Shown here piece by piece: positions 7,825 through 17,826 of a stretch of 64,000 bases of DNA. Positions within the stretch are counted from its first letter, which is position 1, and each line of letters opens with the position of its first letter. Below the pieces are notes generated by a model that saw only the letters and a list, made by a program, of their open reading frames with translations, made no database searches and was not told where the DNA came from. The translations under genes were made by a program, and so were the position numbers. The DNA is from Mucilaginibacter phenanthrenivorans (lineage in GTDB: Bacteria; Bacteroidota; Bacteroidia; Sphingobacteriales; Sphingobacteriaceae): the NCBI RefSeq assembly GCF_024721155.1, contig NZ_JAHVAP010000001.1, forward strand, positions 1,047,935 to 1,111,934, written 5' to 3'.

Positions 7825-10201
7825 CGCTTTTAAGGCTCTTCACAGGGTTAGCCAGCGCGGCTTTTATAGCCTGAATGCTTACGGTAACAGCAGCCACCAG
7901 TAATGATGATGCGCCAGCCGCAATAAAGATCCACCATTGGATATTAATCCGGTAGGCGAAATCCTGAAGCCATGAATGGGCCATATACCAGGCTATTGGT
8001 GAGGCTATTATGGTGGCAATGATGATCAACCCTAAAAAGTCTCTTGAAATAAGTACGATGATGTTTGACACCGTTGCGCCAAGTACCTTCCTGATACCGA
8101 TTTCTTTGGTACGCTGCACTACCGCATAAGCAGTCACGGCAAATAAACCCAGGCAGGCCAATAAAATAGCCAGACCTGAAAATGTAGTAAATACGCCTGC
8201 TGTTCTTTGTTCGCTACGGTACATTGCATCGTAATCCTCGTCTAAAAACTTATAAGAAAACGGCCTTTCAGGTACGCGATTTTTCCAGATCCTTTCGATG
8301 CTTTGAATGGCGGTACTTGTGTTTTTGCCATCAATACGAACAAATAAATCCCCTGTTTGGTCATGATCCAAAAATATCAGTAATGGGCCAATGGGGTCGT
8401 GAAACGATTTAAAATTGAAATCTTTTACCACCGCCTTTATTTTACCGGTTGTACCCTTCGAAATTTCCTTTCCAATGGCCTCTTCAGGTGTCCAGCCTAG
8501 TTCCCGTACGGCAGCCTCATTCAGCATGAACGAGTAATGGAAGTTTTTGCCCTGGTTGGTGGTATCCATTTGCAATACATCTGTTTCATTAAAGTCGGTG
8601 CCTGCAATTATTTTCAACTGCATAGTTTTAATAAAATCTTCATCCATTGGCAGCGCGTTTACCGATATGTCCTTGCCATCTGCGGTAGTAATGCCATCGC
8701 CCCATCCTACATTAATAGGCTCGTTATTTGCCGATGCAACGCCTACAACGCCAGGAATATTGCCAATTTCGTTTTTAAGTCCCTTAACCTTCGATACCAT
8801 TTGCCAGTTAACCGGCAAAACAACCACGTTACTTTTATTATAGCCGATATCCTTATTCCTGATAAAAGATAATTGCTGCATTATCACAACTGTGGTAACG
8901 ATCAGGAAAATGGAAATCACAAATTGAAAAACGATTAATGATTTACGTACACCCTGTCCTGAAGTAAATGAAAAGCCTGATTTTAAGATCTTCGCCAGCT
9001 TAATGTTTGAAAGCAACAAGGCCGGATAAGCTCCTGCAGCAAAGCCGATTCCAATTCCCAGCAATACCAGGCTGCCAAGAATAACCGGGTCAAGTACCGC
9101 TGAAAATTGGAGGTTCTTACCGGACAAATGATTGAATGACGGAAGTAACACAAAAGCAAAGCCAATTGCCAGCAGCACCCCAATAGCAGTAACAAAAAGT
9201 GATTCGCCAATAAACTGCCTGAATAACTGGCTTTTTGCAGCACCCATTACCTTGCGAATGCCGATCTCTGCGCCACGCCCGGCAGACTGGGCTATTGAAA
9301 GGTTTACATAGTTTACACAGCCAATAATCAATATCAGCACCGCAACTATCACCATTATATAAATATAAGTAATACTGCCATTGGGCTCCAGCGAGCTGGG
9401 AAGATTTGAATGCAAATGAACGCTTGTCAAAGGCTCTAAATGATAGGTTAAATATTGGCTTCCCTCCATTTTAAGCTCAGTTTTGCTGATGCCAACCATA
9501 TAATTGGAAACCTGCTTTTGCAAAGGCTGAACCTGGTCCTTATCCTTTAGGAACAGGTAGGTAATGTAATTTGCTTCCCACCACTTTTCATTTTTAGATG
9601 CGCCGAGATTATTGAACGAAACAATAAAATCAAATTTGACCTGTGAATTGGATGGCGCATTCGCGGCAATCGCCGCAACCGTAAAATTCTGATCGCCAAT
9701 TTTTAATGTTTTACCAATTGGATTTTCTGAATCAAAGTATTTCTTTGCCGATGTTTCCGTTAAGATGATCTTTTCGGGTGAGCTTAGAGCAGATGCATCT
9801 CCGCTTACGAGTTTAAAGGAAAATATTTTAAAAAATGAAGGATCAGCATACAGGATGCTATTTTCCTCGAATACGCGGCTATTATAATTTACCACGCCAC
9901 CGCGTTTTTCCACGCGAACGAAGTTATCAATGGCAGGAAACATTCTTTTAAATTGCGGTCCTACCTTGGTACCGGTCAACGCAGTTTTTTGCGGTGCTCC
10001 GCCTTGCGCGTATTCCATAGTTACCCTTACTATTTTATCAGCATTATCATTAAAGCGGTCAAAGCTTAACTCGTCTTTAATATAAACACCGATCAACAAG
10101 CAGCTTACAATGCCGATAGTTAAACCTGTGATATTTACAAAAGCGTAAAGCCTGTTTTTCTTCAGGTTTCGCCAGGCAATTTTGAAATAGTTTTTTAACA
10201 T
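7820..10201 (-). CDS. FtsX/MacB-type ABC permease, 793 aa
   Basis: Complete member of the array. TM1 about 20-42, first periplasmic domain about 45-278, TM2-TM4 about 282-410 with EIGIRKVMGA at 312, TM5 about 430-455, and second FtsX block with EIGIRKVLGA near 700. The tail is NPVKSLKSE, with Lys where most copies have Arg. In the first block it has GCVNYVNLSIAQSAGRGAE, differing from the common ACINFMNLSTARS, so the arginine-rich turn before the coupling motif is altered. It is 81 nt from the upstream permease, 159 nt before the DUF4097 gene. No ATPase motifs, so it needs a separate nucleotide-binding subunit. Confidence 0.93.
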   Translation of the reverse strand: MLKNYFKIAWRNLKKNRLYAFVNITGLTIGIVSCLLIGVYIKDELSFDRFNDNADKIVRVTMEYAQGGAPQKTALTGTKVGPQFKRMFPAIDNFVRVEKRGGVVNYNSRVFEENSILYADPSFFKIFSFKLVSGDASALSSPEKIILTETSAKKYFDSENPIGKTLKIGDQNFTVAAIAANAPSNSQVKFDFIVSFNNLGASKNEKWWEANYITYLFLKDKDQVQPLQKQVSNYMVGISKTELKMEGSQYLTYHLEPLTSVHLHSNLPSSLEPNGSITYIYIMVIVAVLILIIGCVNYVNLSIAQSAGRGAEIGIRKVMGAAKSQLFRQFIGESLFVTAIGVLLAIGFAFVLLPSFNHLSGKNLQFSAVLDPVILGSLVLLGIGIGFAAGAYPALLLSNIKLAKILKSGFSFTSGQGVRKSLIVFQFVISIFLIVTTVVIMQQLSFIRNKDIGYNKSNVVVLPVNWQMVSKVKGLKNEIGNIPGVVGVASANNEPINVGWGDGITTADGKDISVNALPMDEDFIKTMQLKIIAGTDFNETDVLQMDTTNQGKNFHYSFMLNEAAVRELGWTPEEAIGKEISKGTTGKIKAVVKDFNFKSFHDPIGPLLIFLDHDQTGDLFVRIDGKNTSTAIQSIERIWKNRVPERPFSYKFLDEDYDAMYRSEQRTAGVFTTFSGLAILLACLGLFAVTAYAVVQRTKEIGIRKVLGATVSNIIVLISRDFLGLIIIATIIASPIAWYMAHSWLQDFAYRINIQWWIFIAAGASSLLVAAVTVSIQAIKAALANPVKSLKSE

Positions 10202-10202
10202 A

Positions 10203-10289
10203 ATCAGTTTATTAGTTCATTGGTGTCTTTTAAGTTCATTGATCGGAGATTTAATAACTAATCTCTGATCTCTAGTCTCTAATCACTCC
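10203..10289. repeat. both word-repeat families in one spacer
   Basis: TTAGTTCATTGGTG-like words at 10209-10240, then CTAATCTCTGATCTCTAG and CTCTAATCACTCC at 10258-10289, which includes the TGA of the permease at 10283. Confidence 0.6.
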
Positions 10290-12652
10290 GAACGCAGGCT
10301 CTTCACCGGGTTCATAAGTGCGGCTTTTACCGATTGAAAACTCACTGTAATTAAAGCGATCAATATTGCTATTACGCCTGATAAAACAAAAACCCACCAC
10401 TCGATAGTTGTTCTATAGCTGTAGCCCTGCAACCATTTATTCATAAAGAACCACGCCAATGGCGTTGCGATACCCAAAGCTATTAAAACAAGTATTAAAA
10501 ACTCTTGTGAAAGTAAGGTAAATAACGAGCCTACACTCGCTCCAAGCACCTTACGGATGCCAATCTCTTTTATCCGCTGCTCTGCGGTAAACATAGCTAA
10601 GCCCAACAAGCCAAGGCATGAAATAAAGATAGCTAGGAACGCAAACGCATTTGAAAGCTTACCTACCACCTGTTCATTTTGATATTGCTTTTGATATTCA
10701 GCATCAGCAAAATAATAGCTGAACTGGAAGTTTGGATTTATCTCCTTACAAAGTTTTTCAGCCGATGCAAGCGCTTGTTTTGTTTGCCCTGGCTTAGTGC
10801 GGATAAGGGCCATACCATATTTGTTCTCCTCACCAAAATGGATGATCAACGGTAGAATGGGATCATGCAGTGAGTTAAAATGAAAATCCTTTAAAACCCC
10901 AATAATTTTTCCTTTTTTACCCCACATGGTAAGCGGTTTGCCAATCGGATCTTTATAAGCTATTCGTTTTAAGGCTAGCTCATTTATTAAGTATCCCACC
11001 GAATCGGTTGCAAAATCTCTTGAAAAATCCCGACCGCTTACTAATTTCAGCTTCATGGTTTTAACAAAATCGTAACCCACAGAGATTTGGGTAAACATTA
11101 CGTTTGTATTCGGATCCTTTCCATCCCACCTGATGCCGCTTGTGCTGCTGCCAAAATTAACAGGCGAATCTGAAAGCTTTGCTATCTGCTGGATGCCGGG
11201 CATATTCATCCCTTCATCCTTAAAGATCTTATAGTTGGTGATCAAATCTCCTTCTAAAGGCACATAAATCAAATTCTCCCTATCGTAACCAAGGTTTTTT
11301 GTCTGGATATAATTTACCTGTTTAGAAATAATTATTGTGCCTATAATGAGCACCACCGACAATACAAACTGGAACACTACCAAGCCTTTACGGAACCAGG
11401 CAGCCCCTGTACTTAATTTCACAGCGCCTTTAAGAACTTTTACAGGGTTAAATGACGATAGAAATAAAGCCGGATAACTACCTGATAATATACCTGTTAT
11501 AAATGTCAACCCAACTAACCCAAGCCAAAAGTTAGCCTGGCCAAACGGAAATTCAATCTGCTTTTGTGTAACCGAATTAAATACCGGCAGTAACAACATT
11601 ACCATTACCAATGCCATAATTGCCGCGAAGCACGTAAGTAGAATGGCCTCGCCAACAAACTGCTGGATCAACACCGAACGCACGGCACCCACAACTTTTC
11701 GAACACCTATTTCACGTGCCCTTTTAACCGAGCGGGCGGTGGTTAAATTCATGAAGTTAATGCAGGCGATTACCAGTATAAACACAGCGATTATGCTAAA
11801 CAGGTGCACGTACTCAATTCGCCCATCAGTCGGTTGTCCCTCTTTAAAGGTGCTGTGCAGGTAAACTTCATCAAATTTTTGAATCCCTAATTGTTCGCGA
11901 AAAGCAGCGCTTTGATCCTTGTCGTAAGTATCTAAAAAATGAGCCAGTTTTTTATTAAATACTCCGGCATCTGTTCCCTTCTTTAAAAGCACATATGCAA
12001 CAGGCCCGTTGTTACCCCAATCCTTGGCCCAGCTGTTTTCTTCCAGGAAGCTGTACCAGTTGATTAAAAACTCAAACTTATTCGAGACGTTATGCGGCAG
12101 GTCCTCAAATACTGCCGTTACTTTAAAATCCTTCTTGTTTTCATAACGGATGGTTTTACCGATAGCTTCCTGCGGGCTGCCAAAAAACTCGCCCGCCATT
12201 TTTCTTGAAATGGCAATGCTCACCGGAGAGTTTAAAGCTGTTTCTGCATTTCCCTGCAACAACGGATAGCTGAATATTTTAAAGAAATCGGAACCAGCAG
12301 ATGTTCCTTCCAATTTTATGATCTTGGTGCCCACACGAAAAGTATTTTGATTTTCCCATGCCATGTTCGCTGCATATTCAACCTGCGGCAATGCATGTTT
12401 CATTTCTTCAGCCAGCACACCAGGAACGGAATATTGCCCTACAACTTTATGATCGTAATATTGGCGTTCAATAACCTGGTACAGTCGGTCGCCATTTTTA
12501 TGGAATGAATCGACACTCAGTTCATTCTGAACCCACAGGATGATCAAGATGCTGCAAGCCATTCCCAGGGCCAGGCCAAGGATGTTAATTGTAGAGAAGA
12601 ACTTGTTTCTCCACAAGTTCCGCCAGGCTATTTTTATGTAATTTTTTATCAT
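10283..12652 (-). CDS. FtsX/MacB-type ABC permease, 789 aa (LWV subfamily)
   Basis: Complete double permease with TM1 ending LIILWVQNELSVDSF and the sequence DRLYQVIE at the start of the first periplasmic domain. These features are shared with 27828-30194 and partly 22862-25234 (DRLYIVEE), so the three form a subgroup. First coupling motif REIGVRKVVGA at 313, preceded by ACINFMNLTTARS; second EIGIRKVLGA near 696; C-terminus NPVKSLRSE. Membrane segments otherwise as in the other paralogues (eight in total). The second periplasmic domain contains IRWDGKDPN, a stretch also seen in the 4006 copy (VDWDGKDPN) and as DWDGKEKD in the 15348 copy. Confidence 0.93.
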   Translation of the reverse strand: MIKNYIKIAWRNLWRNKFFSTINILGLALGMACSILIILWVQNELSVDSFHKNGDRLYQVIERQYYDHKVVGQYSVPGVLAEEMKHALPQVEYAANMAWENQNTFRVGTKIIKLEGTSAGSDFFKIFSYPLLQGNAETALNSPVSIAISRKMAGEFFGSPQEAIGKTIRYENKKDFKVTAVFEDLPHNVSNKFEFLINWYSFLEENSWAKDWGNNGPVAYVLLKKGTDAGVFNKKLAHFLDTYDKDQSAAFREQLGIQKFDEVYLHSTFKEGQPTDGRIEYVHLFSIIAVFILVIACINFMNLTTARSVKRAREIGVRKVVGAVRSVLIQQFVGEAILLTCFAAIMALVMVMLLLPVFNSVTQKQIEFPFGQANFWLGLVGLTFITGILSGSYPALFLSSFNPVKVLKGAVKLSTGAAWFRKGLVVFQFVLSVVLIIGTIIISKQVNYIQTKNLGYDRENLIYVPLEGDLITNYKIFKDEGMNMPGIQQIAKLSDSPVNFGSSTSGIRWDGKDPNTNVMFTQISVGYDFVKTMKLKLVSGRDFSRDFATDSVGYLINELALKRIAYKDPIGKPLTMWGKKGKIIGVLKDFHFNSLHDPILPLIIHFGEENKYGMALIRTKPGQTKQALASAEKLCKEINPNFQFSYYFADAEYQKQYQNEQVVGKLSNAFAFLAIFISCLGLLGLAMFTAEQRIKEIGIRKVLGASVGSLFTLLSQEFLILVLIALGIATPLAWFFMNKWLQGYSYRTTIEWWVFVLSGVIAILIALITVSFQSVKAALMNPVKSLRSE

Positions 12653-12715
12653 GTTTAAGGATTATGATATAAAGACCCCTTTTAATAAAAAATAGTTGCA
12701 CGATTTTGTTAAAAA

Positions 12716-12782
12716 AGTTGACCGTTTGCAAAATCAGCAACTGCAAACTGTCTACCGCCAACTGCAAACTTTTCCTACTCGC
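12716..12782. repeat. CAACTGCAAACTGTC-type word repeats
   Basis: Tandem degenerate words AGCAACTGCAAACTGTC and CGCCAACTGCAAACTT directly before the CCTACTCGC that contains the stop codon of the permease at 12775. Same family as 7735-7824 and 27790-27835. Confidence 0.5.
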
Positions 12783-15252
12783 TTCTCAGGCTTTTGACAG
12801 GATTACCCAACGCCGCTTTAACCGACTGAAAACCGATTGTAATAAGTGCTATACATAAAGTTGACGCCGAGGCCAATATAAAGACCCACCAGCTAATGTT
12901 AGTTCTGAATGCAAAATCCTGCAGCCATTTATTCATGGCATACCAGGCAACCGGGAATGCGATTACCGATGCGATAATAATCAGTTTTACGAAATCCAAC
13001 GAAAGCATAGAAACCACATTTTGAACAGAGGCACCCAAAACTTTTCTGATGCCTATTTCCTTGGTACGGCGTTCTGCAGTATAAATGGCAAGGCCTAACA
13101 AGCCCAGGCAAGCAATAAACAGTGACAGAAAGGTAAATACTGAAAATACCTTACCCATGGTTTGATCAGAACGATACAAGGCGTCAAATTCTGCATCCAT
13201 AAAGCTGTAATCAAATGGGGTACCCGAAGAAAATAGTTTCCAGCCGTTTTGGATCTGATCGATAGTTGTGTTATAGTTTCCAGGTTTAATTCTAACAGTG
13301 ATATATGACGCGCCGGTTTGGTATGTTTTCGATGTTTTGTAGAACAATGCAAAAGGCGATATATTACTCCGGAATGATTCGGTATTAAAATCCTTTATTA
13401 CGCCAACAACCGTAAATTTTTGATTGTTGTTCCCCATGTAGATCATGGTTTTGCCGATTGGATCCTTCCATCCTATTTGCTTTGCCGCCGTTTCATTTAA
13501 AATTACAGATGCAGAATCGGTAAAGCTTTTTGAAAATGCCCGGCCACTTACCACCTTGAGTTTCAAGGTTGATAAAAACGATTCATCAACAATAAATGAA
13601 GACAGCATTATGTTATTCTCACCGCCATTTACATTACCCGGATTTGCTTCGGGCGCATAAGTATCACCAAACGAATTTTTTGTGGGTAAGCTGGTTGAAA
13701 TGCTGGCATCCGCAACCTGCGGCAGTTTTAATAACTCCTGCCTTAAGCTTTCTTCGTTATTTCCAAGTCGCTCAGCATTGGCCAGGATGATCACGTTCTC
13801 CTTGTTAAAGCCGAGGTCTTTTGTCTGGTTATAAACCAGTTGTTTGTAAACTACTATGGTGCAAATGATTAGTACGGTTGAAACGGTGAATTGAAAAACA
13901 ACCAGCACATTACGGGTAAAAAAGCTGCTTGCCGAATCTTTTAATATTCCGGCGCCTTTTAGCACACTAACCGGTTTAAACGAAGTAAGGAAAAATGCTG
14001 GATAGCTGCCTGCAAGCAAGCCGGTCATCGTTATTAATGATAAGATGACTAGCCATGTTCTTATATCAAGGAAAACATTGGCAGATAAGGCTTTCCCCGA
14101 TAATTGGTTAAATGCCGGCAAGGCAAGAATTACAACAAGCACTGCAATAACAGTTGCCAACAAGCTGTAAATCAACGCCTCAACCAAAAACTGGCGAATC
14201 AATTGTTTACGTGCTGAGCCCAACACCTTGCGAATACCTACTTCCTTAGCCCTTTTTGCGGAGCGTGCGGTCGAGAGGTTCATAAAGTTTACACAAGCCA
14301 GCAAGATGATAAAGATGCCCACTGCCGAAAATATGTATACATACTTGATATCACCCTGTACAAAGTAACGGGTACCTACGTTTGCAGAATATAGGTGTAG
14401 GTCGGTTAAGGGTTGCAACTTCAAATCCCATTTGCCGCCTTTTTTCTTGAATTCTTCCCATGGCTGGCCAATCCGTTTAAAAGCGCTGGCGGCCTGCAAA
14501 GCCACCATTGCCGGGAGCTTAGCCTCCAGTTTTGCAATACTTTGGGCATCAACGGCTGCACTTGATTTAAATTTAACATAAGTACCCATTTGCAGCCATA
14601 CCCAACTCCAAAGTTTTCGCTGGATCGGCGGGATACTTGCCGTGTTTTGCAGCATATCAAACTGTAAGGATGACTGTTGCGGAAGATCTTTTAAAATCGC
14701 CGTAACCTTAAATGGCGACTGGTATTCATCAATCGCCAGCGTTTTACCTATAGGTGAAACATCGCCAAAATACTTCTTAGCCGCTGTTTGTGTTAAAACA
14801 ATGGAATTTATATCCTTTAAGCAAGTGGCTGCATCACCAGCTACCAAAGGATAGCCAAAGAACTTCACAAAATTAGAATCGACTGCAAGCAAATGTTTTT
14901 CTATGATCGATCTTTTTTGCAGGCCATTTTCATTGTGGATGATTTCATCACCAGGCAAAAAGATCCGCGTATAACTTTCTATTTCCGGGAAATTATTCAC
15001 TAATGCGGCACCGGCAGGCGGCGGTGTATGACCCGCAATAAATTGATCATTCCCCATTTTACCATCCAGGTTCACCCGGAAAATATGATCAGCATCCTTA
15101 GAAAAACGGTCGTAGCTCAGCTCATCCTTAACATACATCCCGATGAGTAAAACGGAAGCTATCCCGATAGCCAGTCCGCTTATGTTAATTATGCTGCTAA
15201 CCTTGTTCCGTAATAGGTTACGCCAGGCAATTTTTATATAGTTCCTTACCAT
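12775..15252 (-). CDS. FtsX/MacB-type ABC permease, 825 aa
   Basis: Longest complete copy. The extra length is in the first periplasmic domain, which has an extended Lys-rich stretch (WEEFKKKGGKWDLKL, about 265-279), so the first coupling motif EVGIRKVLGS comes at 337 rather than about 315. TM1 about 21-42, TM2-TM4 about 305-430, TM5 about 450-475, last block with EIGIRKVLGA near 732, C-terminus NPVKSLRSE. Closest in style to the 1520 and 17827 copies (LSTARSAKRAKE). The ATG is in MVRNYIKIAWRN, the usual paralogue N-terminus. No nucleotide-binding motifs. The spacer to the next gene upstream is long enough only for repeats, so transcription is probably read through. Confidence 0.93.
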   Translation of the reverse strand: MVRNYIKIAWRNLLRNKVSSIINISGLAIGIASVLLIGMYVKDELSYDRFSKDADHIFRVNLDGKMGNDQFIAGHTPPPAGAALVNNFPEIESYTRIFLPGDEIIHNENGLQKRSIIEKHLLAVDSNFVKFFGYPLVAGDAATCLKDINSIVLTQTAAKKYFGDVSPIGKTLAIDEYQSPFKVTAILKDLPQQSSLQFDMLQNTASIPPIQRKLWSWVWLQMGTYVKFKSSAAVDAQSIAKLEAKLPAMVALQAASAFKRIGQPWEEFKKKGGKWDLKLQPLTDLHLYSANVGTRYFVQGDIKYVYIFSAVGIFIILLACVNFMNLSTARSAKRAKEVGIRKVLGSARKQLIRQFLVEALIYSLLATVIAVLVVILALPAFNQLSGKALSANVFLDIRTWLVILSLITMTGLLAGSYPAFFLTSFKPVSVLKGAGILKDSASSFFTRNVLVVFQFTVSTVLIICTIVVYKQLVYNQTKDLGFNKENVIILANAERLGNNEESLRQELLKLPQVADASISTSLPTKNSFGDTYAPEANPGNVNGGENNIMLSSFIVDESFLSTLKLKVVSGRAFSKSFTDSASVILNETAAKQIGWKDPIGKTMIYMGNNNQKFTVVGVIKDFNTESFRSNISPFALFYKTSKTYQTGASYITVRIKPGNYNTTIDQIQNGWKLFSSGTPFDYSFMDAEFDALYRSDQTMGKVFSVFTFLSLFIACLGLLGLAIYTAERRTKEIGIRKVLGASVQNVVSMLSLDFVKLIIIASVIAFPVAWYAMNKWLQDFAFRTNISWWVFILASASTLCIALITIGFQSVKAALGNPVKSLRSE

Positions 15253-15353
15253 AGGTGGTTCATTAGTTCACTTGTTTATTAGTTCATTGGTGCCTCGCGG
15301 ATTCGGAATCCGTCTCAAGGTTTTTTTAACTAATCTCTAGTCACTGATCACTC
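15253..15353. repeat. word repeats between permease genes
   Basis: TTCATTAGTTCACTTG and TTAGTTCATTGGTG words at 15260-15292, then CTAATCTCTAGTCACTG at 15330-15346 and ATCACTCC containing the stop of the permease at 15348. Confidence 0.55.
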
Positions 15354-17720
15354 CGAACGCAAACTTTTCACCGGGTTTGCTAACGCAGCTTTTATCGCCT
15401 GGAAGCTAATCGTAGCCAATGCTATTAAAACAGCGGCCCCACCGGCCAGCGCGAATGTCCACCATTGAATGGTGGCACGGTATACAAATGCCTGCAACCA
15501 GTTATTCATGGCATACCAGGCTACCGGTGTTGCTATCGCGATAGCAAGGATGATCAGCGTTAAAAAATCTTTTGACAGCATTGTTGTAATATTTGCAATG
15601 CTTGCGCCCAATACTTTACGGATGCCTATTTCCTTAACTTTTACTTGTGCGGTATACGTTGCCAGGCCGAACAGACCAAGGCACGAAATTAGGATCGCAA
15701 TACCGGCAAATACACTGAATAAAGTACCGCTGCGCTCATCGGACTTATAAAGTTCTTCATAAGTCTGATCCAGAAAAGTATAGGTGAACGGATAATTTGG
15801 ATTATACCTTTTCCACACAGCCTCCACTGTCTTTAATGCTTTAGGGGCATCTTTCCCCGTTGTTTTAACTAAAAGCTGCCAGGTGTGCGGTCGGTAGTAA
15901 AAAATAAAAGGCTCAATTTTTTGTTTGAGAGATGCGAAGTGAAAGTCTTTTAAAACCCCGATTATGACACCATTTGTACCCCATAACTTAAAACGCTTTC
16001 CGACAGGGTTTTTTATCCCGGCATCCCTTACCGCAGTTTCATTTAAAATAAAATGTGCCGAATCAGGCTTTATGCCACTAAAACCGGCTCCACCATCTAA
16101 TTTCAACTTAAAAAATTTAATAAAACCCTCGTCGATAGCCATCGGGTGGATCATGAACGACCTGTCTTTTTCTTTGCCGTCCCAGTCGGTATCACCCGTG
16201 GTGCTGCCAAGGCTTATGATGCTGTTATCGCCGGTGGTTACGCCATAAATACCCGATTGGTTCATTAATTCACCTTTTGCAGCTTCATAATGGTTTTCCA
16301 TATCGTGCATCGGGACCGAAAACACAAACGATTTATCAAAACCCAATTCCTTATTCTGGATATAGGTGAGCTGACGATTGATGATCAGCGTACCGATAAT
16401 TAGCCCAACGGAAAAAGCAAACTGACATACAACCAATACCTTCCTGAAAACAACATTGCCTACTCCCATCGATAACTTGCCCTTGAGCGCGTTGATCGGT
16501 TTAAAAGATGATAACAGCAATGCAGGATAAATACTCGATGCAATCAACGTAAGCCCTACCGTTGCGCCGATAACCTGCCAAACCGTTCCGCTCAACAAAT
16601 CGAAATGCATATCCTTGCCGGACAGTGTATTATAAAACGGCATAGCAATGGTGATCAGGATAAATGCCAAAATCAGCGATATGCCGAAGAATAATATCGT
16701 TTCAACAATAAACTGGCTAAACAGTTGCAACCTGGCTGCACCAATAATTTTACGAACGCTTACTTCTTTTGAGCGAAGCATAGCGCGCGCCGTGCTTAAG
16801 TTGATATAATTTATAGCTGCTATCAATAAGATAAGAACAGCAACTATGGCAAATACTCTTACTGTTTGCATTGCGGATGAGCTGCCGTCAGGCGCATACA
16901 AGTGGGTTTCAGTTAGCGGTTGCAAAAGATAGTGTCCATCAGATAGTTTTGTTCCTTCCTGGTTTTTAATGTGGATCTGGGTTAACTTATCCGCAACTGT
17001 TTTTGTTGAGGTACCGGGTTGTAATTGTAAATAAGTGTCCTGGTAATAGTCACCCCAATCAGCATCCATCGATTTCCAAAAGTCATTTTTGCCATATTGA
17101 TTCTTTCTAACATTCATAGAAAAAAGAATATTGCACTTGATGCTGGAATTGCTGGGAAAATCGGCTACTACCCCGTTAACAATAAAGTTATCGCTGTTGT
17201 CGGCCAACAACGTTTTGCCAATTGGGTTATCATTGCCAAAATACCGTTTGGCGGTGCTTTCTGTTATGATAATGGAGTTATCAGTGGGGAACGGATTTTC
17301 GACATTGCCTTTTAATAGCTTATAGTCAAACACTTTAAACAATGATGGATCGGCAAAAAGCATTTTTCCTTGCTCTTCGCTTAAAAGCCGGTTGTTGTAC
17401 CTGAAAAAGGAATACCTCCAGTTACCTGTTAACCTTACCGCATTCACAACACCCGGAACTTCTTTCAAGGCAAATGTGGCAATCGGGCTTTGCACACCAC
17501 TCCACACCTGCTTGCTGCTGCCGGTGCCAATCTGGGCATTAACCTTATAGATCTGTGCGGCGTTGGTATTGAATTTATCATAGCTAAGCTCGTCATTCAC
17601 CCAAAGCAATACCAGTAAACCGACAGTAAGCCCGATGGTGAGCCCTAAAATGTTTATAGCGCTGTAAAACTTACTGCTAAGCAAGTTGCGCCACGCTGTT
17701 TTGAAATAGTTTTTAATCAT
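15348..17720 (-). CDS. FtsX/MacB-type ABC permease, 790 aa (SIRKI subfamily)
   Basis: Complete double permease and sister of 4006-6375: same TM1 ending (LLVLLWVNDELSYDKF), same FALKEVPGV and NAVRL block, same unusual first coupling motif (KEVSVRKIIGAA at 318), and the same IYPALLLSSF before TM5. The second coupling motif is the standard KEIGIRKVLGAS. Differences lie mostly in the two periplasmic domains, as expected if these define partner or substrate choice. C-terminus NPVKSLRSE. It is separated from its sister by three permeases and the DUF4097 gene, so the duplication was not followed by simple tandem retention. Confidence 0.93.
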   Translation of the reverse strand: MIKNYFKTAWRNLLSSKFYSAINILGLTIGLTVGLLVLLWVNDELSYDKFNTNAAQIYKVNAQIGTGSSKQVWSGVQSPIATFALKEVPGVVNAVRLTGNWRYSFFRYNNRLLSEEQGKMLFADPSLFKVFDYKLLKGNVENPFPTDNSIIITESTAKRYFGNDNPIGKTLLADNSDNFIVNGVVADFPSNSSIKCNILFSMNVRKNQYGKNDFWKSMDADWGDYYQDTYLQLQPGTSTKTVADKLTQIHIKNQEGTKLSDGHYLLQPLTETHLYAPDGSSSAMQTVRVFAIVAVLILLIAAINYINLSTARAMLRSKEVSVRKIIGAARLQLFSQFIVETILFFGISLILAFILITIAMPFYNTLSGKDMHFDLLSGTVWQVIGATVGLTLIASSIYPALLLSSFKPINALKGKLSMGVGNVVFRKVLVVCQFAFSVGLIIGTLIINRQLTYIQNKELGFDKSFVFSVPMHDMENHYEAAKGELMNQSGIYGVTTGDNSIISLGSTTGDTDWDGKEKDRSFMIHPMAIDEGFIKFFKLKLDGGAGFSGIKPDSAHFILNETAVRDAGIKNPVGKRFKLWGTNGVIIGVLKDFHFASLKQKIEPFIFYYRPHTWQLLVKTTGKDAPKALKTVEAVWKRYNPNYPFTYTFLDQTYEELYKSDERSGTLFSVFAGIAILISCLGLFGLATYTAQVKVKEIGIRKVLGASIANITTMLSKDFLTLIILAIAIATPVAWYAMNNWLQAFVYRATIQWWTFALAGGAAVLIALATISFQAIKAALANPVKSLRSE

Positions 17721-17722
17721 GA

Positions 17723-17825
17723 TATAATGTTCATTGGTTTAGTTGTTCATTAATTCAATTGTTTACTAGTTCATTGGTACCGGCGCAGATTTTACCTGAC
17801 CTCTAATCTCTTGTCTCTAATCACT
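17723..17825. repeat. word repeats between permease genes
   Basis: Successive TTCATTGGTTTAG, TTCATTAATTC and ACTAGTTCATTGG words up to 17776, then CTCTAATCTCTTGTCTC and TAATCACTATCACTC at 17800-17828, overlapping the stop of the permease at 17827. Confidence 0.55.
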
Positions 17826-17826
17826 A